A stretch of 64,000 bases of DNA from Lathyrus oleraceus (GCF_024323335.1 NC_066579.1:246071575-246135574), one strand, 5' to 3'; shown: positions 11,925-21,500, counted from the stretch's first letter. Program-made: numbers and translations. The notes: generated by a model from the letters alone, not told the origin.

Positions 11925-12750
11925 TTCCTGAGGAAGGCAGGAATCATAATTTGCCGCTCCATATTTCAATGAATTGCAAGGAGGAGGATTTATCCAATGT
12001 TTTAGTTGACACTCGTTCATCGTTGAACGTGTTGCCAAAATCAACCCTAACAAGACTTTCCTATCAAGTTGCTCCCATGAGGTACAACGGCGTGATTGTT
12101 AAAGCGTTTGATGGTTCTCGGAAAACCGTCATTGGAGAAGTGGACCTTCCAATTAAGATAGGTCCGGGTGACTTTCAAATTACTTTCCAGGTAATGGATG
12201 TTCACTCGACCTATAGTTGTTTGTTGGGAAGGCCCTTGATTCATGAAGTTGGCACTGTGACGTCTACTCTGCACCAAAAGCTGAAATTTGTGAAGAACGG
12301 CAAGCTTGTCGTTGTGGGTGGAGAGAAAGCATTGATGGTGAGCCATTTGTCATCCTTTTCTTATGTTGATGCTGAGGAGGAAGTTGGAACGTCGTTCCAA
12401 GGTTTACCCACTGCCGATGAATTGAAGAAGGTTGGGGCACCCATGTCTTCCTTAAAGGATGCAAGAGAGATTGTTCAGAATGGTAGCGCTGACAGATGGG
12501 GCCGTGTTGTGGAAGTTGTTGAGAATAAGAACAAAGAAAGGATGGGATTTTAGCAAGGACCATTCAACTCCAATGTCAAGGCTATGAAATAAGTTTTCCA
12601 TAGTGGAGGGTTCATTCACAAGGATGATCAACACTCATCTACCATTATTAAAGATAGTGGTAATGAAGATGAGGCGTGTGCCACTTTGTAACGCACGGCC
12701 AGACTTGCAACAATTAGGTTATTGTTTATGTTCCTATTGTTATGTATCGC
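11925..12750 (+). pseudogene. Ogre protease (fragment B)
   Basis: This is the aspartic protease of fragment B. The frame is open from 11925 to 12553 and starts within the protein (IPEEGRNHN), since the upstream part is cut off by the C LTR. The catalytic block is again VDTRSSLNVLPKSTL, with Arg encoded CGT at 12014-12016. Downstream are KAFDGSRKTVIGEVDLPIKIG, the YSCLLGRPLIHE block near 12215-12245, and VTSTLHQKLKFV. After the TAG at 12551 the homology goes on (QGPFNS, VFHSGGFIHKDDQHS near 12555-12640), so that stop is a lesion. The sharing of DTR with element C is discussed under findings. Confidence 0.85.
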
Positions 12751-12993
12751 TTGAAGTAATTTGTTGCTTTATTATTTTTAGAAAATCCTTCTCATATGCC
12801 TAAGGTAGAAGTGAACATTGTTGGGCATTTTCTTATTATCATCAATAAAAGACAATTTTATTCATCCACGTCTATGATGTTTTACTTTTTGCTTTTTCTG
12901 AAAATGGTAATCACAAAAAAAAAATCTCCCATCTGCATAATTTTTGTTTGCACTCCATTTCTCTAAAATCAAAATATCAAATCATTATGCAGG
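12751..12993 (+). other. Intron-like gap between Ogre protease and RT, with acceptor
   Basis: Ogre elements are known for a spliced intron that separates protease from RT. Here an AT-rich, non-coding stretch lies between the last protease homology (about 12690-12750) and the first RT-frame homology. It ends in CATTATGCAG at 12992, a good plant 3' splice site, and RT-frame coding starts straight after (VLKPIEYNAPNPSPNFYFP). The donor is less clear; TATGTATCGC near 12744 is one possibility. Confidence 0.55.
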
Positions 12994-15110
12994 TTGGTTC
13001 TCAAACCCATTGAATATAATGCTCCTAATCCCTCTCCAAACTTTTATTTCCCTGTGTTTGAAGTTGAGGAAGAAAATGATGATGAAGAAGTATCTAATGT
13101 ATCTCGTTTGCTTGAGCATGAGGAGAAAGCCATTCAGTCGTTTGAAGATCAGATTGAACTGGTCAACTTGGGTTCTGATGATGATGTGAAGGAAGTCAAG
13201 ATTGGGTCTCAACTGTGTCCAGAGGCTAAGAAGGGATTGATTGATCTTGTCGAGAATATTTTGATGAGTTTGCTTGGAACTATCAAGACATTCCTGGTTT
13301 GGGTTCTGAGATTGTGGAGCATAGATTGTCATTGAATCTAGAAAGCCTGTCGGTCAAACAGAAGTTGAGAAGAACTCATCCTGATATGCCAGTGAAGATC
13401 AAAGAGGAAGTGCAAAAACAGATTGATGTGGGGTTCCTTGTTACCTCCAAATATCCGTAATGGGTGGCCAATATTGTGCCTATTCTGAAGAAAGATGGAA
13501 AAGTTTGTATGTGTGTTGATTATAGAGACTTGAACAAAGCTAGTCCAAAAGATGATTTTCCTCTGCCACACATTGATATGTTGGTAGACAATACAGCTAA
13601 ATTCAAAGTCTTTTTGTTTATGGACGGATTTTCCGGTTATAATCAGATAAAGATGGCACCTGAAGATATGGAGAAAACTAGGGGTGTTCGCGGTGCGGTT
13701 TGGGCGGTTTTGGCGATAAAAATCATCCAAACCGCAAGAGGAAAAAACATGCGGTTTGGTTTGGTTCAGTTGACTTTTAGAAATAAAACCAAACCAAACC
13801 AAACCAAACCAATGCGGTTTGGGTTGGTTCGGTTGGTTCGGTTTTTTATAATATTTTTATTATGCCATACATACACCTATAGAGAACAACATAACTTTAT
13901 ATTTAGTCATTCATACATGACTAAATAACATCAAAACTCATCATATTTAGACAAAAATGTTTCATTCAATATACAAAAAATTAGATTAGACAAAAGTAGA
14001 ATAAAATACATATATAAATAGTAGCATAAAATAATATCGAAGACATTATAATAAAACATAAAAAATATATGAGATGAGAGATTAGAGAAGATGAAAAAAA
14101 GTACATAAGAGATGCGAGATTGATAAGAAAGGTGCAATAAAAATGTAATTAAAAGAGAATATAGTAACATAAAAGATGAAAAAGAAAGAACATAAGAGAT
14201 GATTTATTAGAGTAGAATAGGCGAAACCTACATGGAAAAGAAGACGAAAAGAATGTGTGATACTACTATGAGAGATTTAAGAGGGTTGAAATTGAAACCT
14301 TGAGCGTGAGTAAGAGAAAATCGTTTGTAATTGTAAGGTTAAGGCATACTAGGTTTGATGTTTTGGTTTGATGTGGGATAAGTAAAATTTGGATTGTAAC
14401 ATAATGCGGTTTGGTTTGGTTTAGTTCGGTTTGCAAAATACAAACCGCAAACCAAACCAAACCGTGCGGTTTTGTTAAAAAATGACCCAAATGAATCCGA
14501 ACCAAATGCGGTTTTTAGCGGTTTCGGTTTGGTTTGGTTTGGTTTGCGGTTTTCTATTGGGTTGGTTTGGTTTTGAACACCCCTAGAGAAAACCATATTT
14601 ATTACACCTTGGGGAACATTCTGTTATAGAGTGATGCCCTTAGGTTTAAAGAATGCTGGTGCAACGTACCAGAGAGCTATGACCACTCTTTTTCATGACA
14701 TGATGCATAAAGAGATTGAAGTTTATTTTGATGATATGATTTCTAAATCAAGTGATGAAGAAGAGCATGTTAGGAATTTGTTGAAGTTATTCCAGCGTTT
14801 GAGGAAGTATAAACTTTGCTTGAATCCCAATAAGTGTACTTTTGGTGTTCGTTCTGGTAATTTGTTGGGCTTCATTGTCAGCAAGAAGGGTATTGAGGTC
14901 GATCCTGCCAAGGTCAAAGCAATACAAGAAATGCATGCGCCCAAAACTGAGAAGCAAGTCAGAGTTTTTCTCGGCCGCTTGAACTTTATCTCAAGACTTA
15001 TATCCCATATGACTGCCACATGTGCGCCTATATTTAAGCTCCTTCAGAAAGACCAGTCTTGTGATTGGACCGAGGATTTCCAGAAAGCTTTTGATAGTAT
15101 CAAATAATAT
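12994..15110 (+). pseudogene. Ogre reverse transcriptase, split by a MITE
   Basis: This is the RNA-directed DNA polymerase of fragment B. The N-terminal linker (YNAPNPSPNFYFPVFEVEEE) opens after the splice acceptor. A frame change near 13260 and a TAA near 13458 precede the RT core (WVANIVPILKKDGKVCMCVDYRDLN, 13464 on). The first catalytic Asp is in FMDGFSGYNQI near 13619-13650. The MITE inserts after GAGAAAAC (13678), and RT resumes at 14586 with ITPWGTFCYRVMPLGLKNAGATYQRAM. The polymerase box is YFDD near 14728 in place of the usual YVDD. The RT-to-RNase H connection runs to the TAA at 15105-15107. Not functional. Confidence 0.87.
13679..14585. mobile_element. hAT-type non-autonomous DNA transposon (MITE), 907 bp
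   Basis: The element has perfect 11-bp terminal inverted repeats (TAGGGGTGTTC ... GAACACCCCTA) and is flanked by a perfect 8-bp target duplication, GAGAAAAC, at 13671-13678 and 14586-14593. Both features are diagnostic of the hAT superfamily. Removing the element and one duplication restores the RT reading frame. Both ends are packed with subterminal copies of GGTTTGGTTT/AACCAAACC around GCGGTTTGG cores, in opposite orientation at the two ends, which is typical of hAT transposase binding regions. The centre (about 13840-14340) is AT-rich and has no transposase. It therefore depends on a transposase in trans. Confidence 0.93.
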
Positions 15111-16048
15111 CTACTTGAGCCTCTGATTCTGTCATCGCCTATTAAAGGAAGACCGTTGATCATGTATTTGATTGTGCTTGAAGAGAATATGGGTTGTGTT
15201 ATTGGTTAGCAAGATGAGTCTGGGAAAAAAGAATATGCAATTTACTACCTCAGTAAGAAGTTCACCGACTATGAGACTCGGTATTCTATACTTGAAAAGA
15301 CATGTTGCGTATTACCTTGCGTTGCTAAGCGTCTGCGCCAGTATATCTTAAATCATACTACTTGGTTGATATCCAAAATGGATCCAATCAAGTACATTTT
15401 TGAGAAGCCTCCTTCAACTGGGAGGATTTCCCATTGGCAGATGTTGTTATGATATTAAATATTGATCTCAAAAAGTTATTAAAGGTAGTGTCTTGGCTGA
15501 CTATTTGGCTCACCAACCCATTGAAGATTATCATTTAGTGCAATATGATTTTCCTGACGAAGATATTTTGTACTTGAAGATGAAAGATTGTGATGAACCA
15601 TTGCTTGAAGAAGGGCCAGAACTTGGTTCCCGTTGGGGCATGGTATTTGATGGAGCTGTTATTCATATGGTAATGGTATTGGGGAGGTAATTATTACTCC
15701 TCAAGGCACGCATTTTCCGTTTACAACTAAATTAACCTTCAAATGTACAAACAATATGGCTGAGTATGAAGCTTGCATTATGGGTCTTAAAGAGGCCAGT
15801 GATCTCAGAGTTAAATATCTTGATGTCTATGGAGATTCAACTTTGGTTGTGAATCAAATCAAAGGTGAATGGGAGACGAAGCAACCCGGTTTGATACCAT
15901 ATATAGATTATGTGAGGAGGATATCAACTTTCTTTACAAAGGTTGAGTTTCATCATATCCCTTGAGATGAAAACTGGATGGCAGATGCTCTTGCAACATC
16001 GGCTTCCATCATTTTTAGTTAAATTTTGGAATGAAGTTCCTAATTTTT
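15111..16048 (+). pseudogene. RNase H and archaeal-type RNase H of fragment B
   Basis: The first RNase H is readable at about 15111-15535 (YYLSKKFTDYETRYSILEKTC, LISKMDPIKYIFEKP, LADYLAHQPIEDYH), with stops near 15107 and 15210 and a deletion near 15450. The second, archaeal-type RNase H follows at about 15541-16046: MKDCDEPLLEEGPELGSRWG, then FDGA with the first catalytic Asp kept, a frame change near 15665, YEACIMGLKEASDL with Glu, and YGDSTLVVNQIKGEWE with the DS block. A stop near 15966 breaks the tail (WQMLLQHRLPSF). Homology ends at VKFWNEVPNF, about 16046, where LTR-type sequence begins. Confidence 0.82.
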
Positions 16049-16739
16049 GGTCAAAACCGGAGTTCCCTAGACCCTACCTCCTACTATATTTGTCATATGA
16101 AAATAATTCCAAGAGAAAATTTACTGCTTATGACATTCCAAACAACTTTCATGTTGGCATAAAAATCTAGTTTTGCTTGGAAAGTCATTTTTTATGGTGA
16201 AAGATTATAGGTCATTTTGTATGAGCCCTTGTTAGGAGGTCAACTTCAAAGGACCATAAATTGCTCAATTTTTATGATATGAAGGTCATACAAGTTTCAT
16301 TATCAATTTCAAGATGTTGTATCCAAGAGGAAACATTATAGGTCATTTTGGGTCATTACCATTGGACAAACAATTTTCCTCAACTTCTAAAATGCATAAC
16401 TCCCTCATTCCAAATCCAAATTAGGTCAAATTTGTGAACAAATTGAATAGGGATGAAAGAGATACAACTTTGGTAAAGGAACATTTCTCATTTTAAGCTC
16501 ATAGCAAAAGTTATTCAAGGTGGAAGAAGTGGTCATTTGACTTTGTACTTAGAAAAATTCCTCTAGTCAACCACCATCAACCAACTTGCTAACTTGCAAT
16601 TCTCTTGACTTTTGGGACTCATGGGAGATCATATATGCATAATATAATGAAATTTGAAGTATCCCTTGAAATCTTTGATCAATTGTTGAAGAAGCTTGAT
16701 GAAGAAGTTACACAAGATACCCAGATGAACTAGGGTTTC
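16049..16739. repeat. Rearranged C-type Ogre LTR piece, left part
   Basis: This is homologous to the LTR of element C (7146-11919) but rearranged. The part 16561-16739 is collinear with about 11350-11520. The part 16049-16559 is the reverse complement of 10774-11336, so its orientation is flipped relative to the flank the two copies share. The piece is cut at 16739 by insertion of element D (TSD GTTTC at 16735-16739) and resumes at 39719. Short open frames inside are not conserved and not coding. Confidence 0.75.
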
Positions 16740-17137
16740 TGTCGAACCCCGATTTTGCTCCTGAATTTTTTATGTTTGTTTGGCATGCTTGGCCTGGCCT
16801 AACCTTGCTTTGGTTTTATATGAGGATCGGTTTTGATTCAAAGTCATGGTGTTGTGATTGTGGATACCTCTATGGTCTGGGTCATCTAAACAATCAAGCT
16901 TCTTGTGTTTCGAGCCACTCGCTAGCCATGTTATTGGTTCATGGATACTATAACCTTATGGTCTTAAGTCATGGTGCTTGTTCATGTGCATTATCAGTCA
17001 AATTATTTTTCAAAAGTCAAACATTCAAGTCATGATTAAACCAATTGTGAAACCAACTTCAAACCATTTTGTTAATCCATTTCAATTTTATTTCATTACA
17101 TTTGATTCCATACAAAAAATACAAAATTTGGCATTTT

Positions 17138-17343
17138 TGACCAACTGTTGACTTTGGTCAACAGTTGACTTTTTGGTCAACTTTGACCAAAGTCAACCAT
17201 AATCCATTAAGCCCTAATTCTATCCACAATTGTCCATTGAATATCCATTTACAAAGAAGTCATAAAGGAAATACAAAGAAATGTTATTTGTTGACTTTGG
17301 TCAACAATTGACTTTTTTTGGTCAACTTTGACCAAGGCCAACT
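17138..17343. promoter_or_regulatory. Cluster of W-box-like TTGAC motifs in U3 of the D 5' LTR
   Basis: Two dense blocks (17138-17198 and about 17290-17343) repeat TTGACTTTGGTCAA and GTTGACTTTTTGGTCAA in both orientations, giving more than ten TTGAC cores in about 200 bp and long imperfect palindromes. TTGAC[C/T] is the core of the WRKY-binding W-box. The same blocks are in the 3' LTR at 32834-33039. Binding is inferred, not shown. Confidence 0.5.
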
Positions 17344-17548
17344 CACTTTTTTTACCACCTAAGACCTAGACTAGTCTTCCTTCATTGAACCACCATTCCA
17401 AGTTCCAACCTTTTCACCTTCATTCTCTTTCAACCGCCAGATCACCATAAAAAATAAACCCAAAGTTTTCATTTTTCTTCAAATCATAAACACCCCATTT
17501 TTTATTGTTTGAATCCACCATTGTTTTTCTTACTAGATTTCATCGCAG

Positions 17549-18257
17549 ATGGGAAATTCTTTTGGGTGTTAGGCTTTTGGCGAGAGATTGGTATCTGCGG
17601 CGTGGGATGGTGATTTGGTTGAAGCAAAGATGCTTTTGGAATTCAATCCTAGTTTTGCCAAATACTCAACCTTTGGTGGTCTTAATTCACCTCTTCATTT
17701 TGCTGCTTCCAAGGGTCATAACGAGATTGTGGCATTGTTGCTTGAGAAGGGAGCTGATATGAATTCAAGAGATTATTGTGGGCAGACAGCTTTGATGCAA
17801 GCTTGTAGACATGGTCATTGGGAAGTTGTTCAGACCCTTATGCTCTATCGATGCAATGTTATGAAAGCAGATTATCTCAGTGGGAGGACAGCTCTTCACT
17901 TTGCCGCTGTCAGTGGGCGTGTCAGATGCATTAGACTTGTTGTGGCTGACTTTGTTCCAAGTGCTCCTTATGAAACTCTACATGCTTGCGTGGATGCTGA
18001 CGTGGGTGATGGATTAAATACGAAAAGAAAAACGAACAAAGTACGTTGTCCAAGTTTGTAAACAAGACGGCTGATGTTGGCATTACCGCACTTCACATGG
18101 TTGCGTTAAACGGGTACTTTGATTGTGTACAACTGCTACTGGATCTTAATGCAAATGTGTTAGCTGCAACATATCATTATGGAACATCAATGGATTTAAT
18201 AGGGGCGGGAAGCACTCCATTGCATTATGCTGCTTGTGGTGGAAACTTAAATTGCTG
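17549..18257 (+). pseudogene. Captured XBAT/XB3-type ankyrin-repeat E3 ligase fragment (5' LTR of D)
   Basis: This is the N-terminal ankyrin part of a plant RING E3 ubiquitin ligase of the XBAT/XB3 family, which binds substrates through ankyrin repeats. It begins at ATG 17549 with MGNSFGC and meets a TAG at codon 8 (17570). [20 protein letters not shown], the repeat blocks [40 protein letters not shown] and [20 protein letters not shown] then follow. A frame change near 18030-18045 leads to [20 protein letters not shown] and [16 protein letters not shown], where homology ends. The C-terminal repeats and RING are absent. Nothing intron-like interrupts about 700 bp, which suggests an mRNA template. 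The upstream 40 bp look like the gene's own leader. Cannot encode a working ligase. Confidence 0.88.
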
Positions 18258-18470
18258 CTCAGTATCCAGACAATCCTATAAGACAACAGCAGAAAGATGT
18301 AAAAGAACTGGTACAGATCCTGTCTCGAATGTACCCTTGCAGTGAATGTGCAAATCACTTTAAAGAAGTTCTTAGATCAAATCCTGTACAGTCGGGGTCA
18401 CATGCTGAATTTTCTCAGTGGCTATGTCATGTGCATAATGTTGTCAATAGAAGCATCGGCAAACCAATTT
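18258..18470 (+). pseudogene. Captured ERV1-type FAD sulfhydryl oxidase fragment (5' LTR of D)
   Basis: This is a piece of the mitochondrial sulfhydryl oxidase ERV1 (ALR family), which passes electrons from Mia40-type thiols to cytochrome c or oxygen. Homology starts right at the end of the XBAT piece with [20 protein letters not shown]. It continues through the redox-active CxxC in [13 protein letters not shown] and the FAD-binding helices FSQWLCHVHNVVNRSIGKP, and fades at about 18470. The N-terminal part, the rest of the FAD site and the C-terminal shuttle cysteines are absent. The reading frame crosses the XBAT/ERV1 junction only with a frame change. About 70 contiguous residues with no intron. 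Confidence 0.87.
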
Positions 18471-19138
18471 CCTGCATTGAAAAGTACAAAGATGGAGTGG
18501 TCAAAGCCAATTTGTCAACAAAATTCAGCATCATTTAGCACCTCGTATGTATGATTATGTGAAAGAGTATTTGAACTAGAAGGGAGGATAAGAGAATCAA
18601 CAATGAGAAAAAAGTAAGAGCAGATTATGATGATGAATACTTTACCGGTATTGAAGACTCCGATTCTCTATGTTTTAGGATAGCATACACTATGTTGCTG
18701 GATTGTGAAGATCCTCATCAAATTTGTACGTATGTATGAAATGTTATACAGTTGGTTTTACCTGATTTAAGAGACAGTGTAATGACTGCCTTAGATATTT
18801 ACGGAGTACGTGTGGATCTTGTCACACCAGGTGAAGTGATGGCTGGTTATGGATGGAGTACTGAACAGTCGCCAGAAATTCCTAGGAACAAAACAGCAAT
18901 ATTGTGGGCGAGCTATGTCCTTCCACTATTCAAGAACATAAACACTGCCACATATCAGAACTATATGAACAATAGGATATCTGCATTGTCAAGGTTAGCT
19001 CATATGCCGTCTGATGCATCAATGGAGAGACCCTTACAACGTTCCAGGCAGAACAAGTGCGGCACCTTTTGGGGACCCAACAGGATTTTTTCGCAGGGAT
19101 ATATCGAATTCTATTATGATACAGGCCACGCAGAATAG
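18471..19138 (+). pseudogene. Captured, unidentified conserved gene fragment(s) (5' LTR of D)
   Basis: I do not recognise this. It is protein-like: after short broken pieces (HHLAPRMYDYVKEYLN near 18510-18575, VRADYDDEYFTGIEDSDSLC near 18615-18675) there is a clean 128-residue open frame at 18752-19138. That frame opens with LPDLRDSVMTALDIYGVRVD and contains VTPGEVMAGYGWS and ILWASYVLPLFKNI. Amino-acid composition is that of a folded globular protein, and its position inside the capture block suggests another host mRNA. The same frame is open in the 3' LTR (34448-34834) with a few replacements. Possibly two separate fragments are joined near 18600. Confidence 0.5.
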
Positions 19139-19975
19139 CTATTTGAGGTCAACATACCAGTACTTAGTCAACACCAATTTATGAGCCTGCAACAAACCTG
19201 CTTCAAGCTCAAGCCAGATATGCATAATCTTTGCAGTGAATACTTGTCATTTGCTCAAGTGCTGCAAGAGGACATCAACACTAGTCACACACCATGACCT
19301 GCAAGATAAACAACAGCGAATGCCAGCACAGTCTATATTCTAACCATAACCTTCCATGTTCCATTTTGATCCTTGAATAACCAATGGTATATATTGCTTT
19401 AATATCCAGCCTTGTTGTTATAAAAGCCATGACCAAATTCACCAAGATGCCACCAAGTAATTGAGCAATGAACTAAGCTGCAGTACAATTCCTCCCAGTA
19501 TGCAACCATTCAAAATTTCTAGAACAGCAGAATCAAATTCTTTAAGCCAATCAAAGGGTTTACGACCTCCTCCAAGAGCGCCAGCAGCCAAACCAGGTAG
19601 AAGTATAGGGCCTGTTCAATGTAACAATGGGAGAAGCACAAAAGATAATTATGATGCAAGAATCTTCTACCAGAATACTGTTCCGCAATCAATCTCTCCA
19701 CATCCTTTCCAAAGGGTTGTACAGGCACAACAAATTTACAAGGATAATTCACAAGGCAACATCAACTCTCACCACAGAAGCGTAGCGTGCCACCCAGACC
19801 AGCTATCGATCTTAATACCAATCCATACCACCAGCAGGCCAAGAATGATCTTTTAAACAATCCTGTCACCGTTATTGACACTAAATTGTTGCAAGCACAA
19901 TCTCAATTTGGTGCAGCTGGTGCTGCAGCAGTAGCTGTTGCTGCTCACAGGCATTCTGCAGGCTGATTGGGTGAA
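19139..19975 (+). other. Captured low-complexity segment of unknown origin (5' LTR of D)
   Basis: The stretch is not Ogre-like and lies within the capture block. It contains Gln/Ser/Pro-rich possible reading such as GLRPPPRAPAAKPGRSIGP (about 19552-19608) and an Ala-rich piece (GAAGAAAVAVAAHRHSAG near 19910-19965) in different frames. This is compatible with fragments of a plant regulatory protein, but I cannot name it. An open frame at 19461-19856 is retained in the 3' LTR, though no conserved domain is visible. Confidence 0.35.
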
Positions 19976-19984
19976 AGCGGAGGC

Positions 19985-20140
19985 GACATGTAATATTGAG
20001 GTTGTCATTTGTAACAGAATGAACGTCTGGGCCAGGGAATTATCCATTCATCAATATACCTCTTTGGCGAACTCCAAGTGGGCAGATGTCACCATGAGTA
20101 ACATTCCAGTTGAAGAATTTATATGGATCTTCAGCTCTTT
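19985..20140 (-). pseudogene. Captured antisense SKU5-similar / ascorbate-oxidase-like fragment (5' LTR of D)
   Basis: On the minus strand AEDPYKFFNWNVTHGDICPL, GVRQRGILMNG, a stop, and FPGPDVHSVTNDNLNI form the start of the first cupredoxin domain of the plant SKU5-similar/ascorbate-oxidase-homologue multicopper oxidase family. Those secreted or GPI-anchored proteins act in cell-wall growth. Only about 50 residues remain: no signal peptide upstream and no copper ligands downstream. It is antisense to the XBAT and ERV1 pieces and adjoins the PHD piece. Confidence 0.8.
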
Positions 20141-20171
20141 CTGTATTGAAGTGTGGAATGCTCTCCAACTC

Positions 20172-20285
20172 ACGTAGCCCAAATGTTCCGCAAGCAAACA
20201 ACATGATACTCCTTCTCACACTGGTCACAAATTGTTACTATTTGGTCATCAAACTTATCAACACCGAAATCATTTTCCCTGCATC
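20172..20285 (-). pseudogene. Captured antisense PHD-finger fragment (5' LTR of D)
   Basis: The minus strand reads DFGVDKFDDQIVTICDQCEK then EYHVVCLRNIW. The spacing C-x2-C-x4-H-x2-C in CDQCEKEYHVVC is that of the second half of a PHD zinc finger, a chromatin reader, as in plant IDM1-like or PHD-type acyltransferase proteins. The first Cys pair is mostly lost and the reading ends at a stop near 20172. The SKU5-like fragment follows on the same strand. Confidence 0.65.
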
Positions 20286-20439
20286 AACCATCAACTGCAG
20301 CAGCAACAACCAACAATCCGCATCGACAAGTCCAAACAAGACCAGTACACAATTGAACCCAAACGTCCATAACAGACCATTGAACCTCAACCGAAACTGC
20401 TCTTGAGTTTTCACAAAAAAGTCACTGCAGTAAAAAAAA

Positions 20440-20990
20440 CACAAATTAATTACCAAGCAGTTAATTCAAGAATTATTCCCAAATTGGAATAGAAACAAAA
20501 CAGAGAGGAATGCTCAGATGCTCAGGTTACCTGTTCCAAGTCCAAACATCAAAGAGGCCAATCCAATTTCTGAACACCGGAGGGACTTCACAGAGTTACT
20601 CCTTTTGAACAGCAGGGACCCTTTTGAAACCCTAAAATGCGTGGAAGATAAATAGAGAGAAGGAGGAATCAGTAAAGAGGATGGAGCGGCGAAAAAAAAC
20701 TTCAAAAAAGAAACCCTAGAGATTTGAAAAGGAGACTCATACCAAGTTTCTGTTACGAAGCCACTGGGATTCATTGTGAATTTCTGAACAAGCTTTGAGC
20801 TCCATCAAAATCGTTTCCTCACAAACACCACAAACGCCACGATAACCAAGGGAGCCGTGACTGCGAAGAACAAAAGAAGGTTCGAGAAGCACTTATCCTA
20901 TTGACTTGCTCCCAAAACTTCCCAATCCGGTACATTTCTCGCTCTTTCTTCATCTCATTTTCGGTTTCGTAAATGTGTGTATATCTTCCT
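20440..20990 (-). pseudogene. Antisense gene-leader-like fragment with splice-donor signals (5' LTR of D)
   Basis: Read on the minus strand this looks like the start of a host gene. There is a short frame with MELKACSEIHNESQWLRNRN ending at a GTATGAGT donor-like site (about 20742-20747). Sequence like the common plant leader CTAGGGTTTC follows, then a second possible exon ending CAG/GTAACC near 20529. I cannot identify the gene. If these really are exon-intron borders, this piece was captured from DNA or unspliced RNA, unlike the intronless XBAT/ERV1 pieces. The right border of the capture block is near 20990. Confidence 0.35.
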
Positions 20991-21500
20991 TTTTCTTTCA
21001 TAACTGTGAATCACTGTTCTTTTTGAGGTTGAGTATCGGTTAGGGTGAGGAAAATTGTTTTTCTTTCTTTGATAGAGAGGTTTTATATGAATGTATCAGA
21101 GTGAGGAGAGAAGGTTTGAGGTGGAGGGGAACATCTCATTTGTTCCTTTTCGTTCTGTTAAGTTAAGGCTACCGTGGATAACACCTTTTCCACTGTGCGA
21201 GGCCACCTTTGGGGTGTTCCTCCCTAGGTTTTTAAGTCTCTTTTCTCGGTCACTGCATATGACTGTTGGGATGGAAGATTCCTGTCCCCCACGTGTTTTC
21301 CTGTGGAAGGTGAAGGGTTAAACTGGATCGAGCCTGTGGATCCGGATAACCCGGTTTGGATCCGTCCCCCCTTTTGGGCTTTATGGGGCGACCGCACGTT
21401 CACTTCTTTTTAGCTTATTACATCCTGTTGGACCTTAGAAACATTCAGGGCCCATTTAATATTTTGGTTATGTATTTGAGTCGTTGTTACAGTAACAACT

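Larger units (their letters stand above)
11920..16048 (+). mobile_element. Ogre Ty3-gypsy fragment B (protease, RT, RNase H)
   Basis: This plus-strand fragment holds protease, a non-coding intron-like gap, reverse transcriptase, RNase H and the archaeal-type RNase H. It begins abruptly in protease where the LTR of element C ends (11919) and stops at the end of the second RNase H, where the rearranged LTR piece starts (16049). A hAT-type MITE (13679-14585) interrupts RT. Stops and frame changes occur in every domain. It is collinear with fragment A over the RNase H domains and with element C over the protease, so at least three related Ogre copies have contributed to this region. Confidence 0.85.

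Noticed and set aside
13679..14585. Telomere-like or other simple repeat explanation for the GGTTTGGTTT runs
   Set aside because: The plant telomere word is TTTAGGG. The runs here are inverted subterminal repeats bounded by hAT ends and an 8-bp duplication.
17549..18470. Functional host XBAT and ERV1 genes flanking an Ogre element
   Set aside because: Both pieces are truncated, carry a stop at codon 8 and frame changes, occur in identical form in both LTRs, and lack RING and C-terminal domains.
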